A stretch of 64,000 nucleotides of DNA from positions 1 to 64,000 of the forward strand of contig JAOUOT010000011.1 of assembly GCA_029880265.1 (NCBI GenBank), in the 5' to 3' direction. Made by a program: the position numbers and the translations under genes. The notes under the pieces are model-generated. The model worked only from the letters and a program-made list of their open reading frames with translations, did not search any database and had not been told where the DNA came from. This document shows, one piece after another, positions 25,932 through 35,527 of this stretch; positions within the stretch are counted from its first letter, which is position 1, and every line of letters starts with the position of its first letter. This DNA is from Spirochaetia bacterium. GTDB lineage: Bacteria > Spirochaetota > Leptospiria > Turneriellales > JAOUOS01.

Positions 25932-27026
25932 TTATTCTTTTGTATCTTCTTCATCGCCTTTGCCAAGGCGGCCCTTTTTCGCTTTTATGGCCGCGTGAAC
26001 GGCAATGCCGGCTGCAGTGGCCCCCCCGACAACTGCGGCCACTTTATCGGCGCTTACGCTGCCAAATGGCGTTCTATCGGGAAGTCTCTCATAAAAAGGC
26101 GTCATTGTATCCCAGAAGTTTCTTTCTGAACACCCGTTGCATCCGTGACCGGCGCCAATGGGCCAGTTTGTACCGTCGTTCCATAAAACTTTGGAACAGT
26201 TATGGTAAGTCTCTGGACCCTTGCACCCTACTTTATATAGGCACCATTTTTTTCTATCGCCATCATCGCCGAACCGCTCGACAAACTCGCCGTTTTCAAA
26301 GTGGGTTCTTCTGGGGCAGTGATCATGAATTTTTTCTCCGTAAGCAAAGAGCGGTCTTCTGTCATGATCTAAGGCCGGCAGTTTACCAAATAGAAGAAAA
26401 TGAACAATGGTCGCCACCGAATTTTTCACGTTATGCGGACATCCGGGCAGGTGAACAAATTTTTCTTTCGGCAGACCGGTGGCCTCTTGCACGCCCTTTG
26501 CGCCGGTCGGGTTTGGAGCTTGCGCCTGAACGCCGCCAAATGAAGAACAGGTACCCACACAAAGCACGGCCATAGCGTCTTTGCAGACTTCGGTGGCCAA
26601 CTCAAGACCGGTTTTGCTGCCTATGGTAAGATATATACCGTTATCTTTTGTCGGCACCGCCCCTTCGGCAATAACAATATATTTGCCTTTATTTTCATGA
26701 ATAGAGTCTTCAAGGGATTTATGGGCCGCGTCGCCTGAAGGCGCCATGATAGTTTCGTGATAATCAACCGAAACAACATCTAGTACAATATCAGTTATGT
26801 TGGGATTGCTCGCTCTTATGAAAGATTCGGTATCTCCTGTACATTCGGCAAAGTGCATCCAGATTACCGGAGGACGTTTGGCCGCTTTTTGAATTTCACG
26901 AGCTATTATTTGAGTGTATGAAGCCGGCAGACCTAAAGTCGCCGCCGTAACAGCGCAAAACCTGATAAAATCTTTTCTTGGTATCTCTTTTTTACCAAGT
27001 TCTATAATCTGATTTTTTAATGACAT
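25932..27026 (-). CDS. hyaA: [NiFe] hydrogenase small subunit with Asp at a proximal-cluster position
   Basis: A 364-residue iron-sulfur subunit. The Tat-type leader reads PRKDFIRF followed by a hydrophobic stretch, that is a single Arg with Lys as partner rather than RR. The mature part begins near WMHFAEC: the proximal-cluster motif is CTGD (C62, D65) where classical enzymes have CTGC. The remaining cluster residues are present: GTCSSFGG, LPGCPHNV, IHDHCPRR, VGCKGPETYHNC and HGCNGCSE. A C-terminal membrane anchor (VAAVVGGATAAGIAVHAAI, about 320-340) ties it to cytochrome b. An aspartate ligand here is established for the group 1h (actinobacterial-type) enzymes. It is the first operon gene, with a strong ribosome site (AAGGAG). 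Confidence 0.95.
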   Translation of the reverse strand: MSLKNQIIELGKKEIPRKDFIRFCAVTAATLGLPASYTQIIAREIQKAAKRPPVIWMHFAECTGDTESFIRASNPNITDIVLDVVSVDYHETIMAPSGDAAHKSLEDSIHENKGKYIVIAEGAVPTKDNGIYLTIGSKTGLELATEVCKDAMAVLCVGTCSSFGGVQAQAPNPTGAKGVQEATGLPKEKFVHLPGCPHNVKNSVATIVHFLLFGKLPALDHDRRPLFAYGEKIHDHCPRRTHFENGEFVERFGDDGDRKKWCLYKVGCKGPETYHNCSKVLWNDGTNWPIGAGHGCNGCSERNFWDTMTPFYERLPDRTPFGSVSADKVAAVVGGATAAGIAVHAAIKAKKGRLGKGDEEDTKE

Positions 27027-27188
27027 AAATTATCTCCTTTTTCTTCTACCCAAGGTTGAAACCTTTTATGCAAGATAGTTCAAGATATTCTATGTTCGGT
27101 TTTCGAATTGAAAGTCAGGTTTTTCCCTTAACCCACCCTAGATTGATATTAAATATTCATGATAAACTTGGCAACTATTTTTTTCATT

Positions 27189-30100
27189 TTAATCAACCTG
27201 CCTTATGACCTTTATCGCGTCAAAACTGTCGCCTACGGTAATATAAATATAATGCTTGCCTTGCTTATCAAGCGAAGAACTCGAAAAAAGATACTTATAG
27301 GCAATAGGATCTGATAGGCCCGCTTTATCTTGTATGGTAAAATCGGTTTCGCCGTTTCCTGAGTTATCGACATCTATTTCTGTTACCGCCGTATTTGATT
27401 TGTAAATAATAACTCCGTCGGCCACATTATCGAAACCTAAATAAAGGGAATCTTTATTTACTTGAAACAGGCCTATCGATATATTATTAACTCCTCCTGT
27501 AGATGCGTCTATGAAACTATTTGAATCAGCGACCTTAAACCATCCCGCTGAAGTATTGCAGACCGATGTACACTTCCACAATTGCGCCCCTGAAGAAGTT
27601 GTACCGCCCGATACGCTGGTTATATTTCTGGCAATATAAAGAGCGTTGTTCCACTTTTGAATAAATGGAACCCCTTTTTCGCCGGGACGAATTTTCTCAA
27701 GAGAAGGCAGAACCAGCGTGTAAGGGTTTACAGGGTCTTTGGCCGACCATGCAAAGACCTTTGTCCATGTTCCTGTTGTATTGGGTTCGTCGCCGTTTGC
27801 TGAAATATCCCAGGCGTATAAAGCGCCGTTATTGGCCATATAAAAATGAGAATTCGCGTTTATGGTTCCCGCTGGAACATAAGCCATACTGTCAACGCCT
27901 ACAATAGAGGGCGTGTTTTTCAGGTTGTTGCCTCCCTTGCCAAAATCAGCCAATGTTCGAACGCTTAAATCTGAAGCGGCCCCGCATGTCAGCACGCCTC
28001 CCGAATTTATAAGCTTTTGCCGAACCAGTATCGGAGCCTGGGTCCCCTGATTGCTTGACAAACCGGCATAGTAGCTGTCTCCAAGAGCAAAGGCGGTCTG
28101 TACGCTTTTGGTGTTGGCCCCGCCCGTAGCCGAGAAGGCGCATCCTGTCCAGTTAAGAGTAGTATCAATATCATTGGTAAAATAGGTATGCCCTACTCCG
28201 TCTTTTAAAGGACCCACCATTAAAATTTCAAAATCTTCGCCGCCTGCGCTGATGGTACCCGAATTAAAGCCTACGATACCTCTCTCTCCGTTAGGGCCAA
28301 GGTCTACATTACAAACCGAAGGAGAAGTTCCAAAACCGAATGTTCCGGTGCCTGCGCATACCGATCCCCCCGCTAAAAAGATAGTCATTATTGGAGAGCT
28401 TCCGTCGGCCTCAAATCTAAATGCTCCTGAATTTTCGTCGTTGGGCCCAAGATAAATTCTCTTTTGATAGTTAAAGGCAAAAGAGAAACTGGTTCCATCG
28501 GCAAACGGGTCAACGAATAGAGAACCTTCGCCAAGATCGTCAATAATCGTACCGTTCCCTTGAAAAGTGGCCCTGTTTTCGGGCGCGGGAGACAGATTAT
28601 TTCCGGCGATATCCTGAGGTATGTAAGCAACGCCGTTATTAGCGTAAGGGGTCACTGTATAAAAACTGCCGTATTGCACGTCATTATGCGTTAAAATGAA
28701 AACCGAAGGGTCAGATGTTACAGAGACCGAAAGCACCGTTCCTAAAGACGGCGTCAGGGTGTATAGGGCCTGCGAACCGGGTACAGTTGTGTCGACATCA
28801 ACAACGCAGGTAGCGCCTGATACAAAGGCCGCGCTGCATTCGGCGCTTCCTAGTTGATCGCCTAATCTCATAGGTTCGCTGAAAGTAAGCTGAACCGATG
28901 TCGATGAAAGCGATAAAGCCTGAATAAGTCTTGGCAAAGTGGTATCTAGCGAACCCGTTCCTATGGTAGTCGCTTCATTTGGCGCCGAGACAGGTTCAAT
29001 TTGATTGGCATTGTATATGTTATTCGAGGCGAATATTTTATAAACAGTATCTGAGCACTGGGGGTCTGTTTCAAGATCATAGATTGTATTCGACACGGCT
29101 CGAACAGAATGAGGCACCGCGTTTATCGCTGAACAACTTCCCGCGCTGTCAACAGACAAGATATAATTTGACGCTGTTGTCGCGCTGACCGATTCCATCG
29201 GCTCTGAAAAAACCAGCCTTAACCAGTATGTTAACCCTATTGTATCATAATAAGAACTCGCGGTTAATAGATAAGGCGCCGTGGTTTCTACAATTGTGTA
29301 CCAGACCCCGCCTGACATGTTATTTCCCGCGGCGTCAAAGATTTCGCCGGCGGCCGCGCCAATTTGATCGTTTTGTATATCTGATAGAACAAACAAATTA
29401 TTGGTTAAAAGCCTGACAAAGCCATCGTCTGCCCCGCAGTTGTCAAAATCTAAAGATGCAACTAAAGAAGCCCCTCCAGTATTTATATCATTATAGGCAA
29501 AATCGCCCGCGTTTAACTGCCCTCCCGAGCCGCAGGCCGGCATACCCGTATCGCTCCATACATTTTCGCTGAACCATACAAATAACAGGCGATCGTCTTC
29601 TTTCGCCGCCGCCATCGTCACAATGGGCACCGCGGCGTCTTTTTCAGAAACATCAGCCGTTAATAGCTGCGCTTTTGTGCTGTCAAGACAGTCTAAAGGA
29701 CTCGTATTTATGTAGCAGTTATCAGTCGCGTCGCGCAGCCCGGCTGCTCCGGGTGTAGCGGTCAAGTCTGGTTTTGCGCCGGTATCATAGTCGGAACTTT
29801 CAGAAAAAGTTAACCATATTATATTATCTATAGGATCTGCATTAAGACTATCTGATGTATCAAGAGCGACATTGTTATAACCGGCCACCTGCCAAACCGT
29901 AGTTACATTATTAATCTGGTTATTGGCCACATAACCGGGAAATGTTGTTTCATCGACAACTTTATCAAAAGTAATTTTTACGTGATCGATAAATCCGTTT
30001 GAATCAAGGTCGCGATATTCGGCCGAGATAACCACGGGCCCCTTTGCCCCGCCGTCAAATGTTCCCACGATCGCCGGCGGCGATAATACATCAGCTGTAT

Positions 30101-33100
30101 CTTGCGGTAAGTTACCCGCTAAATCTGATACTGTTGAACCTATCGCTTTTATTGTATCGCCGTCGTAAACGGTAGGCAAATCTGACGCGAATGTAACCGT
30201 TAAAGTATCGTTTGTATAGCTTGTGTTACCCCATACGACAGAGGCAATATCAGAGGCTGTTCCAAAATCATGAGTATTGTTTAATAGAAAAATTGTATCT
30301 AAATCAACGCCGCTTAAATTGGGCGCGTTTGTGCTTTCAGAATAACGTATTTCAAGTTTATCATTGGCGCCTGCAGAACCGTCAATACCTCCGTCATAAT
30401 GAGAAGCCAGAGAATACCATACATAAGGCTTTGCAGTGTCGGTTTCTATGATATCGGTACTTAAAATATTTCCCGTATTGTAATACAGCTTGCCAATGCC
30501 GCTTACGGCTGTCACCGTAGCAAAAGAGGTAGTCAGCTCAGGTAGAACTCCTGTATTTACTGAAGTTGATTCACTGTATTTCACGTAGACCACATTGTCA
30601 TTTGGCGTATCAGTATCGCATATAGCGTTTAAAGCCGTACCGTGGTCAAGGCGAACTCCTGCATGAGAAGCAATGAGCCATTTTGAAGTAACCGCGCCCT
30701 CGGCATTTGCGAGATAACCGTCAAAGGTTGAATCTGTGACCGGTTCAGAAAAAGTAATTCTATAATGGTCAAGAAGACCGTTTACCGGATCGCAGTCAAG
30801 GGTTTCGGCTGAAACTACGGTCAGCGTCACGTCGTCGTTATTTATGGTTAAAATTCCCGTTGCGTCAACTATGGCAGCGTTCGCAGAAACATTCGATAAC
30901 GTTATAATAACGGTTTCGTTTGTCTCTCCTAAAGTATCGCCGTAAACGGTAATATTAAACGTTTTAGACCCCGTTTCGCCAGGCGCCCACGTAAGTGTAC
31001 CGCTTGCCGCTGTATAATCGCTTAAGACCGCGGTTCCGTTTGAAGCGGCATAATCAACGGTCACAGAAGAGCCGGCGTCAACGCCCGCCATGTTCACTGT
31101 AATTACCGCCTGAGACGATCCTGAATTTCCCTCAACAATAAAAGCGTCTAACACTGAAAGAGTCGGCGAGCCGTCGTCGTCTGTTATCGTGGCCGTATGC
31201 GAAGAAATCGCGCCTAAAGAGGCGTTTACAAAATTATTCAAACCGAATATGATTGTTTCATCGCCCTCGATATCGGTATCGGCTGAAACAATGTAGCTCG
31301 CGGCAAGGCTGGTTACGCCCGGCGTAAACGTTAAAGTCGTCGGAGAGGTAAAAGTATAGTCGGTTCCGCTTGCCGCCGTGCCGCCTGTTTGTGTGACATC
31401 GACATTGACGGTTTTGCCCGAAACGGCCGAAAGATTTACGGTTACGTTTTGCGCCCCCGCGCTTTCGTCAAGAGTGGCGCTTGAAGAGGCCGCAAAAAAA
31501 ACATTGGGGGCCGCGTCATCGTCTGTTATTGTGTATGTATAAACCATATTTGTATCAAGAGCAACACAACTTGCTCCGTTTATAATATCTAAAGTAATCA
31601 TGATGGTTTCGTCATTTTCATCTGTAGCGTCATTATTTATAGTAATGGGAATATTTCCGGTTAAACTTCCCGGCGGTATAACAAGCGGACTTGCTGGAAT
31701 CGTAAAGTCTGCTACGGCCGCCGCTGTACCCCCTGTGACGCTGTAACAAACTTCCGTAGAACTTGCCGATGTTGAAGATAATTCGACCGGTATATTTAAG
31801 GCAGTAATATTTTCTATATTTGATGAAGATACCGGCGCTGAAAACTGCACAGTTAAAGGCGTTGTGTTTATAACAATCTCGCTGCCATCGGCAATATTAA
31901 CAACCGGCAAAGCGAGATTTGCGTTATTTAAGGCTTCATCCTGAAGCGTACCGGCGCCAAGAGCCACAGAATTTGCTGTTAAATCGGCTGAAGTATCGTT
32001 TGTCATAACGGTATATGTTCCGGTTAATATTGTCGCCGGATAAGACACCGCTGAAATAGAAACAGTTCTGTCAGTTGTACCGGTTTCAAGCGTTACATTG
32101 AGCGGGCCGGTTACCAGCGTCACAGGTTCGCTCATGGAAACCGTAATATTTATAATGGCCGATAATCCGTAAGTTCCATCAGCCGTTGAAGATGTAATGC
32201 TGTTTATAACGGGAACGGTTGTATCAACAATAATATCTTTATTAAACCCCAGCGATCCGGCTTCTCCTAGTGGGGGCAGAGTTAGGTTCGCAGATGCACC
32301 GCCACCGCTTTTTACGATTGTACCGCCCGTAAGAGAATTAGTGGCACTGTAATCTAAATCAGAAGAATTTTGTCCCGCTCCCACGGTATAATCAAAAGTC
32401 AGTGTTGTCGTTCCTGTACCCCCAGAATAAGAAGCGCTGCCTGCAGAATTTAAAGCCAGAACGGGGGTACCCGTAACATCGACTACTTCTGAAAAAGTCA
32501 CATTTACAGATATGAATGAGCCTGCCTTGTAATAACCATCAGAAGCGATTGAAGTAACATTGGTTATGGCGGGTACAGCAGTATCAATGACGATGGCGCT
32601 GCCCGTGGCTATCTTTATTAGAGGTAGTGTCAAATCTGCGCTATTGCCGGCGGCATCCTGCAAAGTACCAGAACTTAAAGAAATTGCTGTAGAATCTAAG
32701 TCGCCAGAGCTATCCCCAGCTAATACTGTATAAGTACCTGTCAATACGGCAGCGGGATATGAACCGGCAGTTATCGAAACAACCGCGCCTGTATCAAGCG
32801 TAACGTCCAGAGTTCCCCCCGACAACGTAACAGGCTCGCTCATGGTAACGGTAACATTGATATTCGACCCGGCCCCGTAAGAGGCGCTGGGCGTTGTAGA
32901 TGTAATACTGCTGATTACCGGGGCCGTTGTGTCTATTATAATATCTTTGGCCGTAGAAAGAGAACCCGCCCCTGTAAGCGGCGGCAAAGTCAGGTTTGCG
33001 TTATTAGCAGCCCCTGTAGATTTTTTGATGGTAGAACCGCCGGACAGCGAAAGTGGTGGCGGATTAGGTGGTTCAGGAGCCGCATAACTTAAATCTCCTG

Positions 33101-34517
33101 TGGTATCGCCGACGTTTACCGTATAGTCAAAAGTTAGAGAATTTGTACCCGAACCCGATGCGTAATTTACCGTTGCGCCGGTGTTAAGCTTAAGGGCGGG
33201 CACACTGGTTACATCTACGGCATGAGAGAAGTTAACCTGAATAGAGACGATATCGCCTTCTTTATAAGAACCGTTAGGCGTTACAGAAGTAACGCTGCTT
33301 ATTACGGGAACGATTCCGTCGATAACGATATTCTTATTGGCAGATAATGAATCAGTTTCGCCGGGGTTGGGCAATACGAGATTAGCGTTATTGCCGGCAA
33401 CGTCTTTTATGAAAGAACCGGCTAAAGAAAGCGAATTATTGGCTTTGTAATCTAAATCTACCGATTGATGGTCTGTCTGAACTGTATATTTAAAAACTAA
33501 GGCCGATGTATGGCTGCCGGTAAAATAATCTATTATAGCGTCAGAGGCTCCGGTTTCAAGAGTTAATTTAGGTACGAGTCCTGAAATGATTACCGGTTCT
33601 GAAAAAACAACTTCTACATATACTATATTGCCCAGGCCATAAGTTGCGTCAGGCGTCAATGACGATGTCACCCAGTATACAGTGGGTAGAGTCGTATCAA
33701 TCACAAAGTTTTTATTAAAATTTAACGAGCCGATTGTTCCCGGTATCGGCAAAGTTAAATCGACAGGATTTCCTGATATATCTGCAATCGTACTTGAGTT
33801 TAACGTAAGCGCCGCCGCTGAAGTATATTTAAGGCGGCTTGAGGTATCTCCCGTATTTACCGCATAGTTAAACTCAAGAGTATTGGTACCCGTTCCGCCA
33901 GAATAGATAATTGTACCGACATCAAGCCCAATAGCGGGAAACCCAAAAGTCGTATCGACGACCACTATTTGGTCGAAAATAATCTGAATGGGTATGCTCG
34001 TACCCGCTTTATATGCCCCGTCTATAGCCGTAGAGGTAACATTGGTTATAACTGCCGGAACATAATAGGTAACGCCGCTTAAATCAGTCGTTGTCGTTAC
34101 CTGTATGCCCGCATTGCCGGCGGCGTCATTAAAATCAATTGTAAAAGGTATTACGCCCTCTGTTTCTGTACCGGTCATAATATATGTCGCCGTATATGGC
34201 CCTATTCCCGAAACTGCCGCTGTATTGCCCGCGATTGTGACAACAGGCGCGCCCGATAACGCTTCGCTTGCCGTTATATTTAGCGTTACGGTATCGCCTG
34301 TTCTTGCCGATGAGGCGCTGTAAACGTTATTCGAAGAGATTGTCACAACAGAAAGAACCGGCAAAATATTGTCGTTACTTTGAATTTCTATGGATGGGTC
34401 AAGCAATTCAAACGTATTGTTGTTACATCTAAAACTCCAAAGTATTGAAAGAAACGCTATAAAAAAATGAATGGTTGAGTTTTTTGTATTTCGTCTTTGT
34501 ATATCAAAAATCTTCAT
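27189..34517 (-). CDS. giant multi-domain repeat surface protein
   Basis: A 2442-residue exported protein. After an N-terminal hydrophobic segment (IHFFIAFLSILWSF, followed by Cys31, possibly an atypical lipobox) come seven Ig/SwmB-like repeats of 95-130 residues (about 52-885) with the signature PVISSVTS, then SEPV in the middle and AGNNANLTLP near the end. Three Calx-beta domains follow (about 888-1229, each with DDD-type calcium ends and DENDET / EGDET / ETNET motifs). Further SwmB-like units (TFSEPVTDSTF, TFDKVVDETTF, VFSEPMESVS, LTFSEPMRLG) run to about 1900. The last 500 residues differ, with propeller-like strands (ANNGALYAWDIS). Such proteins act as adhesins or stalks. It lies between the hydrogenase operon and nickel genes but has its own TTGACA promoter. 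Ligand unknown. Confidence 0.85.
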   Translation of the reverse strand: MKIFDIQRRNTKNSTIHFFIAFLSILWSFRCNNNTFELLDPSIEIQSNDNILPVLSVVTISSNNVYSASSARTGDTVTLNITASEALSGAPVVTIAGNTAAVSGIGPYTATYIMTGTETEGVIPFTIDFNDAAGNAGIQVTTTTDLSGVTYYVPAVITNVTSTAIDGAYKAGTSIPIQIIFDQIVVVDTTFGFPAIGLDVGTIIYSGGTGTNTLEFNYAVNTGDTSSRLKYTSAAALTLNSSTIADISGNPVDLTLPIPGTIGSLNFNKNFVIDTTLPTVYWVTSSLTPDATYGLGNIVYVEVVFSEPVIISGLVPKLTLETGASDAIIDYFTGSHTSALVFKYTVQTDHQSVDLDYKANNSLSLAGSFIKDVAGNNANLVLPNPGETDSLSANKNIVIDGIVPVISSVTSVTPNGSYKEGDIVSIQVNFSHAVDVTSVPALKLNTGATVNYASGSGTNSLTFDYTVNVGDTTGDLSYAAPEPPNPPPLSLSGGSTIKKSTGAANNANLTLPPLTGAGSLSTAKDIIIDTTAPVISSITSTTPSASYGAGSNINVTVTMSEPVTLSGGTLDVTLDTGAVVSITAGSYPAAVLTGTYTVLAGDSSGDLDSTAISLSSGTLQDAAGNSADLTLPLIKIATGSAIVIDTAVPAITNVTSIASDGYYKAGSFISVNVTFSEVVDVTGTPVLALNSAGSASYSGGTGTTTLTFDYTVGAGQNSSDLDYSATNSLTGGTIVKSGGGASANLTLPPLGEAGSLGFNKDIIVDTTVPVINSITSSTADGTYGLSAIINITVSMSEPVTLVTGPLNVTLETGTTDRTVSISAVSYPATILTGTYTVMTNDTSADLTANSVALGAGTLQDEALNNANLALPVVNIADGSEIVINTTPLTVQFSAPVSSSNIENITALNIPVELSSTSASSTEVCYSVTGGTAAAVADFTIPASPLVIPPGSLTGNIPITINNDATDENDETIMITLDIINGASCVALDTNMVYTYTITDDDAAPNVFFAASSSATLDESAGAQNVTVNLSAVSGKTVNVDVTQTGGTAASGTDYTFTSPTTLTFTPGVTSLAASYIVSADTDIEGDETIIFGLNNFVNASLGAISSHTATITDDDGSPTLSVLDAFIVEGNSGSSQAVITVNMAGVDAGSSVTVDYAASNGTAVLSDYTAASGTLTWAPGETGSKTFNITVYGDTLGETNETVIITLSNVSANAAIVDATGILTINNDDVTLTVVSAETLDCDPVNGLLDHYRITFSEPVTDSTFDGYLANAEGAVTSKWLIASHAGVRLDHGTALNAICDTDTPNDNVVYVKYSESTSVNTGVLPELTTSFATVTAVSGIGKLYYNTGNILSTDIIETDTAKPYVWYSLASHYDGGIDGSAGANDKLEIRYSESTNAPNLSGVDLDTIFLLNNTHDFGTASDIASVVWGNTSYTNDTLTVTFASDLPTVYDGDTIKAIGSTVSDLAGNLPQDTADVLSPPAIVGTFDGGAKGPVVISAEYRDLDSNGFIDHVKITFDKVVDETTFPGYVANNQINNVTTVWQVAGYNNVALDTSDSLNADPIDNIIWLTFSESSDYDTGAKPDLTATPGAAGLRDATDNCYINTSPLDCLDSTKAQLLTADVSEKDAAVPIVTMAAAKEDDRLLFVWFSENVWSDTGMPACGSGGQLNAGDFAYNDINTGGASLVASLDFDNCGADDGFVRLLTNNLFVLSDIQNDQIGAAAGEIFDAAGNNMSGGVWYTIVETTAPYLLTASSYYDTIGLTYWLRLVFSEPMESVSATTASNYILSVDSAGSCSAINAVPHSVRAVSNTIYDLETDPQCSDTVYKIFASNNIYNANQIEPVSAPNEATTIGTGSLDTTLPRLIQALSLSSTSVQLTFSEPMRLGDQLGSAECSAAFVSGATCVVDVDTTVPGSQALYTLTPSLGTVLSVSVTSDPSVFILTHNDVQYGSFYTVTPYANNGVAYIPQDIAGNNLSPAPENRATFQGNGTIIDDLGEGSLFVDPFADGTSFSFAFNYQKRIYLGPNDENSGAFRFEADGSSPIMTIFLAGGSVCAGTGTFGFGTSPSVCNVDLGPNGERGIVGFNSGTISAGGEDFEILMVGPLKDGVGHTYFTNDIDTTLNWTGCAFSATGGANTKSVQTAFALGDSYYAGLSSNQGTQAPILVRQKLINSGGVLTCGAASDLSVRTLADFGKGGNNLKNTPSIVGVDSMAYVPAGTINANSHFYMANNGALYAWDISANGDEPNTTGTWTKVFAWSAKDPVNPYTLVLPSLEKIRPGEKGVPFIQKWNNALYIARNITSVSGGTTSSGAQLWKCTSVCNTSAGWFKVADSNSFIDASTGGVNNISIGLFQVNKDSLYLGFDNVADGVIIYKSNTAVTEIDVDNSGNGETDFTIQDKAGLSDPIAYKYLFSSSSLDKQGKHYIYITVGDSFDAIKVIRQVD
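31863..34061 (-). repeat. tandem Ig/SwmB-like coding repeats
   Basis: Six consecutive units of about 350-390 bp (residues about 153-885 of the giant protein) share PxIxxVTSxxxDGxYxxG at the start and IDTTxP at the junction to the next unit. An earlier, more diverged unit covers residues 52-145. Odd and even units differ: units 2, 4 and 6 share FDYTV and related words, units 5 and 7 share LTGTYTV, so a two-domain block was probably duplicated. Confidence 0.65.
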
Positions 34518-34626
34518 TTTTCAAAACCTGCCTGAAATTTTAAATTAAAACATTGTTTTTTTATTTAAATCTTTTAATTATATATACGGCATATATTATA
34601 TTTAAAAAACACATTATTGTTACAAA

Positions 34627-34654
34627 TTTATAAACATATTTAGTATTTGTCAAC
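34627..34654 (-). promoter_or_regulatory. sigma70 promoter for the giant surface protein
   Basis: Minus-strand TTGACA (forward 34649-34654), 16 bases, then TATAAA (forward 34627-34632), giving a leader of about 100 bases. The surrounding 264-base divergent region is strongly AT-rich; no clear nickel- or iron-responsive operator is seen for the divergent transporter. Confidence 0.55.
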
Positions 34655-34781
34655 AAACAGAGTATGTTTTTTGGGGAGATTCTTATCTTTCAATTCATTA
34701 TAAAAAAAGAGTATACAAAGAAACAATATAAAAAACTAATGAAAATATTCTAAATTTTTACTGAGTCAATTTAAGCATTTT

Positions 34782-35504
34782 ATGGAAACCTTAAACATTG
34801 AAAACATCTATCTTCTTGCGACAACAGCCTTCTCAGTAGGAATTTTGCACACAATTCTAGGGCCAGATCATTACCTGCCTTTCATATCGCTGTCTCTTTC
34901 TGAAAAATGGTCGCTAAGAAAAACGCTTTCTATCGCCATAATCTGCGGATTGGGGCATACTTTAGTTTCTGTCATCATCGGCTCTACAGGTTTTTTCATA
35001 GGCTCTTCGCTTGAATCGATTGAAACCATTGACGGCATAAGAGGCGATCTGGCCGCATGGCTTTTGGTCTCTTTCGGTTTTTTATATATGACATGGGGAA
35101 TCAAAACCGCAATAAGCGGCAAGATTCATTCTCATGTTCATGCTCATGACAAAGGCATAAAACATTCTCACGAACATGACCATTTAGAAACAGATCATAA
35201 GCATGTTCATATTCAAGAAACAAAAAAATTCTCTTCATGGTTCATATTTATTGTTTTTATTTTAGGGCCCTGCGAAGCTTTAATTCCTTTAATTATGTAT
35301 CCTGCTATTCAAAGCCAATATGGCGCGGTTTTATTAATATCTATAATTTTTTCGCTTTCAACGATTGGCACGATGCTTATATTAACAATCTTAGGATACA
35401 AAGGCGCCCAAAAATTTCAGTCAAAAAAGTTTGAAAAATATTCGCATTTTATCGCCGGGCTGATTATCTTTTTAGCGGGACTCGGTATCATTTTTGGTTT
35501 ATAA
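34782..35504 (+). CDS. nickel transporter / UreH-like permease with His-rich loop
   Basis: A 240-residue membrane protein with about six segments. The motif GILHTILGPDHYLPF in segment 1 and CGLGHTLVSVIIGS in segment 2 are diagnostic of the UreH/HupE-like metal permeases related to NiCoT, in which these His/Asp residues bind nickel. A hydrophilic loop (about residues 115-150) has more than a dozen histidines (HSHVHAHDKG, HSHEHDH, DHKHVH), suggesting metal capture or buffering. LGPCEALIPLIMYPA marks segment 4. Placed 23 bases before hypB, it should supply nickel for the [NiFe] hydrogenase 8 kb away. Alternative annotation is urease accessory protein, but no urease genes are near. Confidence 0.8.
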   Translation: METLNIENIYLLATTAFSVGILHTILGPDHYLPFISLSLSEKWSLRKTLSIAIICGLGHTLVSVIIGSTGFFIGSSLESIETIDGIRGDLAAWLLVSFGFLYMTWGIKTAISGKIHSHVHAHDKGIKHSHEHDHLETDHKHVHIQETKKFSSWFIFIVFILGPCEALIPLIMYPAIQSQYGAVLLISIIFSLSTIGTMLILTILGYKGAQKFQSKKFEKYSHFIAGLIIFLAGLGIIFGL

Positions 35505-35527
35505 ATAAAAAAGAGAGATCTAAAAAT

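Noticed and set aside
25883-26575. A 230-codon plus-strand frame opposite hyaA
   Set aside because: It is antisense to a well-conserved hydrogenase subunit and has Arg/Leu/Cys-rich composition typical of a shadow frame.
27027-27188. A sigma54 or nickel-regulated promoter before hyaA
   Set aside because: No GG/GC -24/-12 pair with correct spacing and no clear operator dyad was found, only a short AAGGTT/AACCTT dyad at 27052-27065.
31863-34061. The tandem repeats as a CRISPR array
   Set aside because: Unit length is 350-390 bp, repeats are diverged and in frame within a large gene, so they are protein domains.
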